NCBI GenBank assembly: GCA_963575745.1
Contig: CAUYUJ010009447.1
Coordinates: 272,523 to 308,522 of the forward strand
DNA from: Prorocentrum cordatum
Taxonomy: Eukaryota > Sar > Dinophyceae > Prorocentrales > Prorocentraceae
Reading direction: 5' to 3'
DNA length: 36,000 bases
Shown: piece after piece, positions 11,507-19,342 of the stretch
Numbering within the stretch: position 1 is the first letter of the stretch
How the letters are laid out: every line of letters starts with the position of its first letter
Position numbers and translations under genes: made by a program
Notes under the pieces: model-generated
What the model saw: only the letters and a program-made list of their open reading frames with translations
Told to the model about the DNA's origin: nothing
The model's database searches: none

Positions 11507-12740
11507 AAATTTTCCCTGGAGTGGGCTCCACCAGAGAATTCCCCATGTCACTCAACAGTGCTTGCACTTAGGGGTTCTTACTTCTCTTACTTCTGGAAAC
11601 TGATTGGCTCAGCCGAGGTTTCGCCTGGTGCCCGCCAATGGGCGCCTCGTGGGCGCCTCGTGCGATTGGTGGAAGAGCCTCGCTTCCGCCTGGTGCCCTC
11701 CCGAGGGCGCCTGTGGGCGCCTTGTGGGAGCCTCGTGCGATGGGCGGCCCCATGGCTTGCACCACATGGCCTCTACGACAAAGCTTGCACCACGTAGCCT
11801 GCACCACATAGCTTACACTATTCAACTTGCATCACGCAGCTGACACCGCATGTCTATGCGCTTCGCGCGCTTAGGCTTTAGCGAGCTCTCGTTAATGAAA
11901 AATAATGAGGAGAACGATTGTCGCACAGGTCGTGCCCTCAGGGAGCTCCACCTGCGGCCCCTGAGACAGGCTTGGCTAGCGTTTGCCCGCCCTTGTCGGC
12001 ACACCCCTCACAGGGATCGCGCCCCACAAGGAGCTCCACCTTCCAGACACAAGGTTCGCATGGTGGCACGCCCCTCACGCGGATCGTGCCCCTCAAATAG
12101 CTGCATGGGCGGCACCAGAGTGAAGCTTTATAACGTCGCCCCGCTCACTTCGGCACACATCTCACACGGATCGTGGCCCGCAAAGGGTTCCACGATGGCC
12201 CTGGACACAAGGTTCGCATCCCGCCCTCCCGTCTACTTCGGCATACCTCGCACCCATCGTGGCCAACAGGGATCCCCACCTACGGCCCCAAGGCGAAGTT
12301 CGCACTGCGCTCCCCTGGCTCTTGCGGCAGACCCTATCACGCGGATCGTGCCCACAAGGAGCGCCACCTAAAGACCCAAAGACAGGGTTTGTGCAGCGCT
12401 CCCCAGCCCATGTCAGCAGATCCGTCACGCGAACCATGCCCCAGAAGGATACAATGCAACAGCTTACTTCTTGGGGTCCACAATGGCAAGAAGTCCCCTT
12501 ACTGGTAAATTCTGACTCCCAGAACTACTAACCAGTGGTTCCCAAACCCCTCCAGAGGCCGGGCCATGCTGGGCCCTGCGGAGGCCCTTCAGGACCTTCC
12601 AGAGGCCCTTCAGGGGGCCTTCCAGGAGACCCTTGAATGAGGGGCCCTCCAGAGGCCCTGTGTAAGCACTGCGGGACGGTGTTGGGCGTCAGCCTGCCGT
12701 GACAGCGTTGCGTGGCCAATGCAAGTCAGCAGTGCGTGTC
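11507..12740. other. Spacer B-C: layered non-coding repeats
   Basis: Same order as spacer A-B with local differences. The segment around 11850-11870, at the GC hairpin, is shortened: the left arm and the CATACATATATACG-type sequence are missing, leaving CTATGCGCTTCGCGCGC. The ~84-bp repeat spans about 11928-12470. Only one copy of the 60-65-bp repeat is present (about 12483-12547), followed by the CCAGAGGCC minisatellite. No gene seen. Confidence 0.75.
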
Positions 12741-13253
12741 AAGTGTGTGGTTGCCCCCGGCCCCCTCGCCCTGCTGCTGCAGCTCCTCCTCCATCCCCCC
12801 CCTCGCTTCCTCTCCTCCTCACCCTCCTCCTCCAACTCCGTCTTCAGCTCCTCGTGCGCCTCCTGGCCCTCCTCTTCCTCCTCCTCCTCCTCCTCCTCCT
12901 CCTCATCATCATGTAAATCATCCTCGTCCGCCTCGCCCTCTTGCTCGCTGCCCCCACCGTCGATGGCGTCCTGTCACCGGCGAAGACACCCACCGTGCCC
13001 GTGGTGCCCTGGCCTCTCGATCGAGGCCGCGCGACCAACTCCAAAGGGAAAGAAGAGCAGAAGAAGCGCGCCCAGCGCAGGCGGACCCTCCACCCACCTT
13101 TGCTCCCCTTCCCCTTCCACTCCCTCTCCCTATCCACCTCTACTTCTCTCCCCGCTAGCCGCTGCCCTGGAGGAGCTCCCGCGAACGCCGCGCCGCGGTG
13201 CAGCATGGAGGCACGCCCTGTGCTGCCGCGAGGCACGCGGCCGCCCCGCGAGC
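12741..13253 (-). other. 3' flank of copy C with CTC run
   Basis: Conserved downstream block. The CCT/CAT run (12868-12912) is the longest of the copies. The acidic minus-strand frame (ADEDDLHDDEEEE) is open across the run, but a TGA lies a short way upstream in that frame. It is therefore not simply continuous with the gene. Confidence 0.55.
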
Positions 13254-16160
13254 TCAGGAGCTCTCGTCGAAGAGGTCTCCGAACATGCTCGGGTTCATGA
13301 TGTAGGTGGAGGTGTACTCGTTGTAGGCCCAAGAGCCGCCCGGGCACGTCATGTTGACGCGGTCGTTCAGCGCCTCGGCCCACAGGTCGTCGGTGACGTC
13401 GATCGCCTCCGAGAAGCAGGAGCCTGCCCCACGGCCCCCGTCCTGGAACGCGAAGGCCAGGATCCCCACCTCCTTCACCAACTCCATGCACGCCTCGGCA
13501 GTGTCGGCAGTGCGCATTTTCTTCCACTCGCCGCAAGGCTGTCGGAGGGGTAGCCCGCCTCCAGTGGATCTGAGGTAGCATGATCCAGGACCCCCACACC
13601 TGCTGCGCATCCTCTCCGCCGTCTGCATGGGAGAACGGGCGGGGCAGAACTTCACCAGCAGCTTCTGGGCAAACTCGGGCTCGTTGTTGATGAGCGCCGT
13701 GAGGCCCGGGATGCGCTCGTAGTTGGTCTCCCAGGGCTCGCTCGCCCAGCCCCTGAGCACAAGTAGACTGTTCGTCGAGCTCTCGGCGATCGGGGCCATG
13801 AAGATCTGCACGCCCTTGTCCTTCAACGCCGTCGCCTTCATGGTCGTGCGGTACGCGTTGGTGTACTTGCCGTCCGAAAGCACCATGACGGCGCTCTGCG
13901 CGTCGTCTCGGCCGTCTGCGAACATGTTGTCGGCCGCCTGGAGGGCCTGCATCATGTTGGTGAACCCACGCTGCCACTGCAGCCCAGCGATCGCCGTGCT
14001 GACGGACTCCAGGTCGCTCGTGATCGGGACCACCTCGAGGGCCGCCGCGACGGTTCCATTGTCGAAGTACTCGCCATTTCCGAACAGCACCAGCCCAATG
14101 CGCATGTCCTCCACGCCGTAGTACGTGCTCTGGTACTTGCTGGTGAGGTTCAGAGCGAACTTCTGGAGGATGTCGAAGCCCTCCTGCTTCAGGGAGCCGC
14201 TGCCGTCGATCGCAATGACGAGGTCCTGCCTGGCGATGCAGATCTCGTCGCCGACGCAGTCCTGGGTGTTGCACTGCTGCATCTGGAAGCGGTCGGGGTG
14301 CTTCTGCCCGGGGCACCTGCCGTTCGCGCGAATGGGGATGTCCACCTTGCGCACGCGCTCCTGGATGCCGCCGCCGCAGGCCATCGAGCAAGGCTCCCAC
14401 GCGGTCCACGGCATGAGCGTGCAGTCGCGGTCGCATGAACCGGTGTTGCACGGCTGCTCCTCGAGCGTGGTGTCGCACTCCGTCCCTCCGTTCTTGGGCT
14501 TCACGAGGATGGACCGGGTCTTTCCCTGGGTGCCGCCCCCGCACTCCTTGGAGCAGCCCGACCAGCCAGACCACTCGGACATGGAGCAGTGGACCGGGCA
14601 GTGGAACTGGTTGCACTTCATGCCCTCGGTGCCATTCTTGCGCTCGAAGAACAGAGGGGGGCAGGCCATGCCGAAGGAGTTCGGGGAGACGATGACCTGC
14701 CTGGTGAGGTGCTTCATGCCGCCGCACGTGTCGACGTCGACGCCCCCGACGTCGGCGGGGCAGCTGTCGTCGCAGTCTACCGGTACTGAACTGCCCCTCC
14801 CGTCGGTGGTGCACGGCCCCGCGGACCAGTCCGTCACGTCGCAGTCCTTGATCGACGCCGTGGGCGAGACGGAGCTGTACCGCATCAGCGCATTGCGCAC
14901 GGTCCGGGTCCCACAGATGTTGGTGTAGAGGATCTCGCTCATGCGCTTCTTGCAGTCCGCCATCTTGATCGTAAAGGCACGCTCGATGTCGCGGTGCTGC
15001 TGCTGCTTCTCGCGCGTCGCCGCCGTGAGGGAATTGATCTCGGAGATGGCCTCGCCCAGCATCTCCGTGAACTTCATCTTGTTCGACCTCAGCGTCGCAA
15101 TCTGCTCGTTCGTGTTCTCCTTCTCGCCCTCGTAGGCGTCGCGATTGCGCTGCATGATGTAGGTCAGCTCGTCCACCAGGTCCTTGAACTTGCCCCATTC
15201 GAGCGCCATGAGGTCGTGGAGGTACCCGCAGTTGACCTGGCCGTTGATGCACTTCCTCGAGCCGCCCTTCGGCTGCTTGACCGACTTCGGCGGGGGCGCC
15301 TGATCGATCTGCAGCAGCGAGGGCGCCCCGGAGCTTGCGGCCCCCAGGACTTCCTGGAGCACCTTCTGCACCCTCGGCGACCGATTCAATTTCGCCGCCA
15401 GGGAGGCGTCGCTCACCTCCACCCGGGTGCCGTTGTCCGAGTCGCAGATCTGGAACTGCGTGAGGGAGTACGTGTCGTCACCGTAGGCGTTGGGACACTT
15501 GGACAGCTGCAGGATGGCGGTGAAGACATCCTGGTCATCCTGGCGCAGCGACAGTTCGTACGCGTTCTTCTCGCGGGTTGACTGGAAGCCCCGCTTCAGG
15601 ATCCCCAGGGCGCCCTCCAGGTCGTTGATCCGAGTCTTCATGTCCGCGATGCCCCCTTCGGCCTCAGACTTCATGCGCTCCTTGTCGGCGAGGTCCGAGC
15701 CCAGGTGCTCCAGGTCTGTCACCACCTGGCTGAAGACCATGCGGTTGCTCTCCTCGAACTCCTTGCACTCGACCTCGATCTGGTCCAGCTGCAGCCACGC
15801 GTCGTACATCATGTTGTTCAGATACACGCGGCCTTTCGCTAGCGACACCTCGCTGAACTGCCCGGCCGCCTGCCCCCCGTTGGACAGGTGCAGCAGGGAC
15901 GTCACATCCTTGGGCAGCTTGTCCTCCAGCAGTGGCAGCGCATCGCTCAGCTTCATTTTCTTGTGCAGCTTATGCGCGATGTGCCGAGTTGTGGTGTCCC
16001 TGCTCCGCAGCATGTCCTGCACCATGTAGCCCACCTTCGCGCGCAAGCTGGTGCCAGCCACGGCTCGCTTCCCCTCGGCGTCCGCGCCGGAGCGGAGAAG
16101 GGCAGCGCGGCCCGGCGCGCAGAGGGCGAGAGCCAGGGCGAGGCCCAGCATCAGCCTCAT
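13254..16160 (-). CDS. Copy C: secreted coiled-coil, TSP1 x3, vWA protein (only uninterrupted copy)
   Basis: 968 codons. Residues 1-20 form a signal peptide (MRLMLGLALALALCAPG). Helical, charged coiled-coil-like segments lie at about 107-205 and 312-415, separated by a Pro/Lys linker (APPPKSVKQPKGG). A degenerate TSP1 occupies about 440-521 and canonical TSP1 modules about 525-576 (SEWSGWSGCSKECGGG) and 581-635 (PWTAWEPCSMACGGG). A vWA domain follows at about 645-835 with all MIDAS elements: DGSGS (D652, S654, S656), T734 in GFTN and D763 in LSDG. A C-terminal module with several Cys ends in MFGDLFDESS. There is no C-terminal membrane segment. TSP1 and vWA modules bind extracellular ligands, so an adhesive or matrix role at the surface or in secretory organelles is inferred. 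At about 13535-13650 compensating indels (net +18 bp) replace about 35 residues after the vWA with unrelated sequence. An in-frame ATG 47 codons upstream (16301) is an alternative start. Confidence 0.9.
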   Translation of the reverse strand: MRLMLGLALALALCAPGRAALLRSGADAEGKRAVAGTSLRAKVGYMVQDMLRSRDTTTRHIAHKLHKKMKLSDALPLLEDKLPKDVTSLLHLSNGGQAAGQFSEVSLAKGRVYLNNMMYDAWLQLDQIEVECKEFEESNRMVFSQVVTDLEHLGSDLADKERMKSEAEGGIADMKTRINDLEGALGILKRGFQSTREKNAYELSLRQDDQDVFTAILQLSKCPNAYGDDTYSLTQFQICDSDNGTRVEVSDASLAAKLNRSPRVQKVLQEVLGAASSGAPSLLQIDQAPPPKSVKQPKGGSRKCINGQVNCGYLHDLMALEWGKFKDLVDELTYIMQRNRDAYEGEKENTNEQIATLRSNKMKFTEMLGEAISEINSLTAATREKQQQHRDIERAFTIKMADCKKRMSEILYTNICGTRTVRNALMRYSSVSPTASIKDCDVTDWSAGPCTTDGRGSSVPVDCDDSCPADVGGVDVDTCGGMKHLTRQVIVSPNSFGMACPPLFFERKNGTEGMKCNQFHCPVHCSMSEWSGWSGCSKECGGGTQGKTRSILVKPKNGGTECDTTLEEQPCNTGSCDRDCTLMPWTAWEPCSMACGGGIQERVRKVDIPIRANGRCPGQKHPDRFQMQQCNTQDCVGDEICIARQDLVIAIDGSGSLKQEGFDILQKFALNLTSKYQSTYYGVEDMRIGLVLFGNGEYFDNGTVAAALEVVPITSDLESVSTAIAGLQWQRGFTNMMQALQAADNMFADGRDDAQSAVMVLSDGKYTNAYRTTMKATALKDKGVQIFMAPIAESSTNSLLVLRGWASEPWETNYERIPGLTALINNEPEFAQKLLVKFCPARSPMQTAERMRSRCGGPGSCYLRSTGGGLPLRQPCGEWKKMRTADTAEACMELVKEVGILAFAFQDGGRGAGSCFSEAIDVTDDLWAEALNDRVNMTCPGGSWAYNEYTSTYIMNPSMFGDLFDESS

Positions 16161-16437
16161 CGCTGCAGGCTGACTGGCCCTGGTATATGCTTCGTTGTCT
16201 GCGATGCTCGCGGGGGGCGAGTCGGAGAGGGCCACTTGGGGCAACAAGACGGCCACTTGAAGGGTCATGGGAAAAGGCACGCGAGCCTCCCGACAAGTCA
16301 CCTCGCGCTCCCCTCAGCTCCGTGCGTCAGCACCTGCGCGCCAGCATCGTGTCAGCACAATGCTTGGGCGGTGTATTGCTGACGCTGCGCGGCGGCGTTG
16401 TAGCGTGGCGCCGGCAACTGTGAAGGAATTCAAATCC
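16161..16437 (-). promoter_or_regulatory. Conserved 5' flank of copy C
   Basis: Contains the inverted repeat GCGTCAGCA (16324-16332) and TGCTGACGC (16377-16385), and an in-frame upstream extension from the ATG at 16301. As the flank of the only intact copy, it is the best candidate for a working promoter and trans-splice region. The function is inferred. Confidence 0.45.
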
Positions 16438-16822
16438 AAATTTTCCCTGGAGTGGGCTCCACCAGAGAATTTCCCATGTCACTCAACAGTGCTTGCACTT
16501 AGGGGTTCTTACTTCTCCTACTTCTGGAAACTGAATGGCTCAGCCGAGGTTTCGCCTGGTGCCCGCCAGTGGGCGCCTCGTGGGCGCCTCGTGCGATTGG
16601 TGGAAGAGCCTAATTTCCGCATGGCCCCCCCCCCAGGGCGCCTGTGGGCGCCTTGTGGGAGCCTCGTGCGATGGGCGCTCCATGGCTTGCACCACATGGC
16701 CTCTACGACAAAGCTTGCACCACATAGCTTACACCATTCAACTTGCATCACGCAGCTGACACCGCATGTGTATATACAGATATACGAACTAGAACCACGC
16801 GCGCGCTTCGCGCGCGCTTAGG
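16438..16822. other. Spacer C-D, left part (GCGCCTCGTG block and GC hairpin)
   Basis: Homologous to the first part of spacer A-B. It ends with AGAACCACGCGCGCGC and a perfect GC stem with a TTC-type loop (about 16796-16817). The segment TAGAACCACGCGCGCGC through TTAGG (about 16789-16822) occurs again at 17882-17912 on the far side of the insert. No gene seen. Confidence 0.7.
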
Positions 16823-17881
16823 TTCTGTCGAGTCACAGACCCAGGAATCGTTGTGAGAAGAAATTGGTGACGCGAAGCGTCGTGGGGGCGTCCTTGGACG
16901 TCTGGGGTCTCCTGGGGCCTCTTGAGGGGCCTCCTGGGGGCCTCCTGGCGGCCTCTTGGGGCGGAAGGCTCGAGCTTGCGGTTCGTGGTCCCCCTCTGGG
17001 CCCCCTCTTGGGCCCGTCTTGGGGCCCTCTTGGGCCATCTTGGGCGCCTCTTGGGCCGTCTTGGGGCCCTCTTGGGCTGTCCTGGGGCCCTCTTGGAAGC
17101 TTCTTGGGCCGTCTTGGGGCGGTCTTGGGCGCCTCTTGGGCCGTCCTGTAACGTCGGAAAGCCCCAAAGGCGACTTTGTTGAAAAATGTACGTTTTACGA
17201 AAGGAATGGGCCAATTTTGCGTCTAGGGGCCCTCTTGGGACGCATGTTGGAGGCTTCTTGGGGCCTCTTGGGGGCGTCCTTGGACGTCTGGGGTCTCCTG
17301 GGGCCTCTTGAGGGGCCTCCTGGGGGCCTCCTGGCGGCCTCTTGGGGCGGAAGGCTCGAGCTTGCGGTTCGTGGTCCCCCTCTGGGCCCCCTCTTGGGCC
17401 CGTCTTGGGGCCCTCTTGGGCCATCTTGGGCGCCTCTTGGGCCGTCTTGGGGCCCTCTTGGGCTGTCCTGGGGCCCTCTTGGAAGCTTCTTGGGCCGTCT
17501 TGGGGCGGTCTTGGGCGCCTCTTGGGCCGCCCTGTAACGTCGGAAAGCCCAAAAGAGAACTTTGTTGAAAATGTACGTTTTACGAAAGGAATGGGTCAAT
17601 TCTTGCGTCTAGGGGCCCTCTTGGGACGCATGTTGGAGGCTTCTTGGGGCCTCTTGGGGGCGCCCTTGGACGTCTGGAGGCCATCTTCAGCATCTCGGAG
17701 CCCTCTTGGAGGCCTCTTGGAAGTTTCTTGGGCCGTCTTGGGCGTCTTGGGGCCGTCTTGTCTGACCGGGGAGGCCTCCGGCAAGCCCCGACGAGCCTCC
17801 AGAGCCCCCGGTCCCCACATTTGCGGTCGTGGTCCCGGCCCCGGGCCCCCAGACCAGGTGCGCCGTTATATGTATATGTAT
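16823..17881. mobile_element. ~1.06-kb insertion in spacer C-D, unclassified
   Basis: Absent from the other spacers and bounded by a ~31-bp direct duplication of spacer sequence containing the GC hairpin (16789-16822 and 17882-17912). It begins TTCTGTCGAGTCACAGACC, carries a small palindrome GACGCGAAGCGTC (about 16869-16881) and then a 386-bp tandem repeat. No transposase, reverse transcriptase or other protein domain is visible. The open frames here are Gly/Leu/Ser/Trp-rich or Arg/Pro-rich readings of the minisatellite. It could be a non-autonomous element or a block brought in by recombination at the hairpin. Confidence 0.5.
16884..17677. repeat. 386-bp tandem repeat, two full units plus a partial third
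   Basis: The landmark GGGGGCGTCCTTGGACG starts at 16884 and 17270, and in variant form at 17656, giving an exact period of 386. The units are nearly identical. Each contains an internal minisatellite of GGGCCCTCTTGGGCC and GTCTTGG variants plus a less GC-rich segment (TGTAACGTCGGAAAGCCC through TTTTACGAAAGGAATGG). After about 17677 the third unit diverges into degenerate minisatellite. Confidence 0.9.
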
Positions 17882-18870
17882 TAGAACCACGCGCGCGCGT
17901 CGCGCGCTTAGGCTTTAGCGAGCTCTAGTTAAGGTAAAAAGTGAGGACAACGATTGTCGCACAGGTCGTGCCCTCAGGGAGCTCCACCTGCGGCCCCAGA
18001 GACAGGCTTGGTTAGCGTTCACCCACCCTTGTCGGCACACCCCTCACAGGGATCGCGCCCCACAGGGAGCTCCGCCTACCAGAAACAAGGTTCGCACAGT
18101 GGCACGCCCCTCACGCGGATCGTGCCCCGCAAATAGCTGCACGCGCGGCACCAGAGTGATAACGTCGCCCCGCTACCTTCGGCACACCTCTCACACGGAT
18201 CGTGGCCGCAACGGGTTCCACGGACGGCCCTGGACACAAGGTTCGCATCCCGCCCTCCCGTCTACTTCGGCACACCTCGCACCCTGATCGTGGCCCACAG
18301 GGATCCCCACCTACGGCCCCAAAGGCAAAGTTCGCACTGCGACCCCCCTGGCTCTTGCGGCACACCCCATGACGCGGATCGTGCCCACAAGGAGCGCCAC
18401 CTAAAGGCCCAAAGACAAGGTTTGCACAACGCTCCCCCGCCCATGTCGATCGACCCGTCACGCGAATCATGCCCCAGAATGAGACAATGCAACAGCTCAC
18501 TTATTGGGGTCCACGACGGCAAGAATTCCTCTTACTTGTAAAGTTTGACTCCCAGAACTACCAACCATTGGTTCCCAACCCGAAGGCAAGAATTCTCCTT
18601 ACTTGTAAGCTTTGACTTCCAGAACTACTAACCAGTGGTTCCCAACCCCTCCAGAGGCCCTGCTGGGCCCTGCGCAGACCCTTCAGAGCCCTCCAGAGGC
18701 CCTTAAGGGGGCCTTCCAGGAGACCCTTGATGGGGGCCCTCCAGAGGCCCCGTGTGAGCACTGCGTGATGGTGTTGGGCGTCAGCCTGGCGTGACAGCGT
18801 TGCGTGGCCAATGCAGGTCAGCAGTGCGTGTCAGGTGTGCGGTTGCCCCCGGCCCCCTCGCCCTGCTGCA
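17882..18870. other. Spacer C-D, right part
   Basis: Resumes the standard spacer order: second copy of the hairpin block (17882-17912), GGCTTTAGCGAGCTC, the ~84-bp degenerate repeat (about 17963-18510), the direct-repeat pair (about 18519-18650), and the CCAGAGGCCC minisatellite. No gene seen. Confidence 0.75.
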
Positions 18871-19342
18871 GCAGATCCTCCTCCATCCCCCCCTCGCTTC
18901 CTCTCTTCCTCACCCTCCTCCTCCAACTCCGTCTCCAGCTCCTCGTGCGCCTCCTGGCCCTCCTCCTCCTCCTCCTCCTCCTCCTCATCATCATCATCCC
19001 GTAAATCCTCCTCGTCCGCCTCGCCCTCTTGCTCGCTGCAACCACCGTCGATGGCGCCCTGCCTCCCGCGAAGACACCCACCGTGCCCGTGGTGCCCTGG
19101 CCTCTCGATCGAGGCCGCGCGACCAACTCCAAAGGGGAAGAAGGGCAGAAGAAGCGCGCCCAGCGCAGGCGGACCCTCCACCCACCTTTGCTCCCCTTCC
19201 CCTTCCACTCCCTCTCCCCTATCCACCTCTACTTCTCTCCCCGCTAGCCGCTGCCCTGGAGGAGCTCCCGCGAACGCTGCGCCGCGGTGCAGCATGGAGG
19301 CACGCCCTGTGTTGCCGCGAGGCACGCGGCCGCCCCGCGAGC
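18871..19342 (-). other. 3' flank of copy D with CTC run
   Basis: Conserved downstream block. The CCT/CAT run at 18959-18999 gives DDDDEEEEEEEEE on the minus strand. The block matches the 3' flank of copy G more closely than that of its neighbours, for example in the ATCATCATCATCCCG variant. Confidence 0.55.

Noticed and set aside
13254-13320. C-terminal membrane anchor or GPI signal
   Set aside because: The last residues (MNPSMFGDLFDESS) are acidic and short of hydrophobic residues.
12844-15252. 802-codon minus-strand frame inside copy C in another phase
   Set aside because: It overlaps the real gene in a shifted phase, and its Arg/His-rich composition is typical of a shadow frame.
16789-17599. 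Gly/Leu/Ser/Trp-rich and Arg/Pro-rich frames in the C-D insert
   Set aside because: Readings of a tandem minisatellite; they repeat with the 386-bp unit and have no start context or domain.
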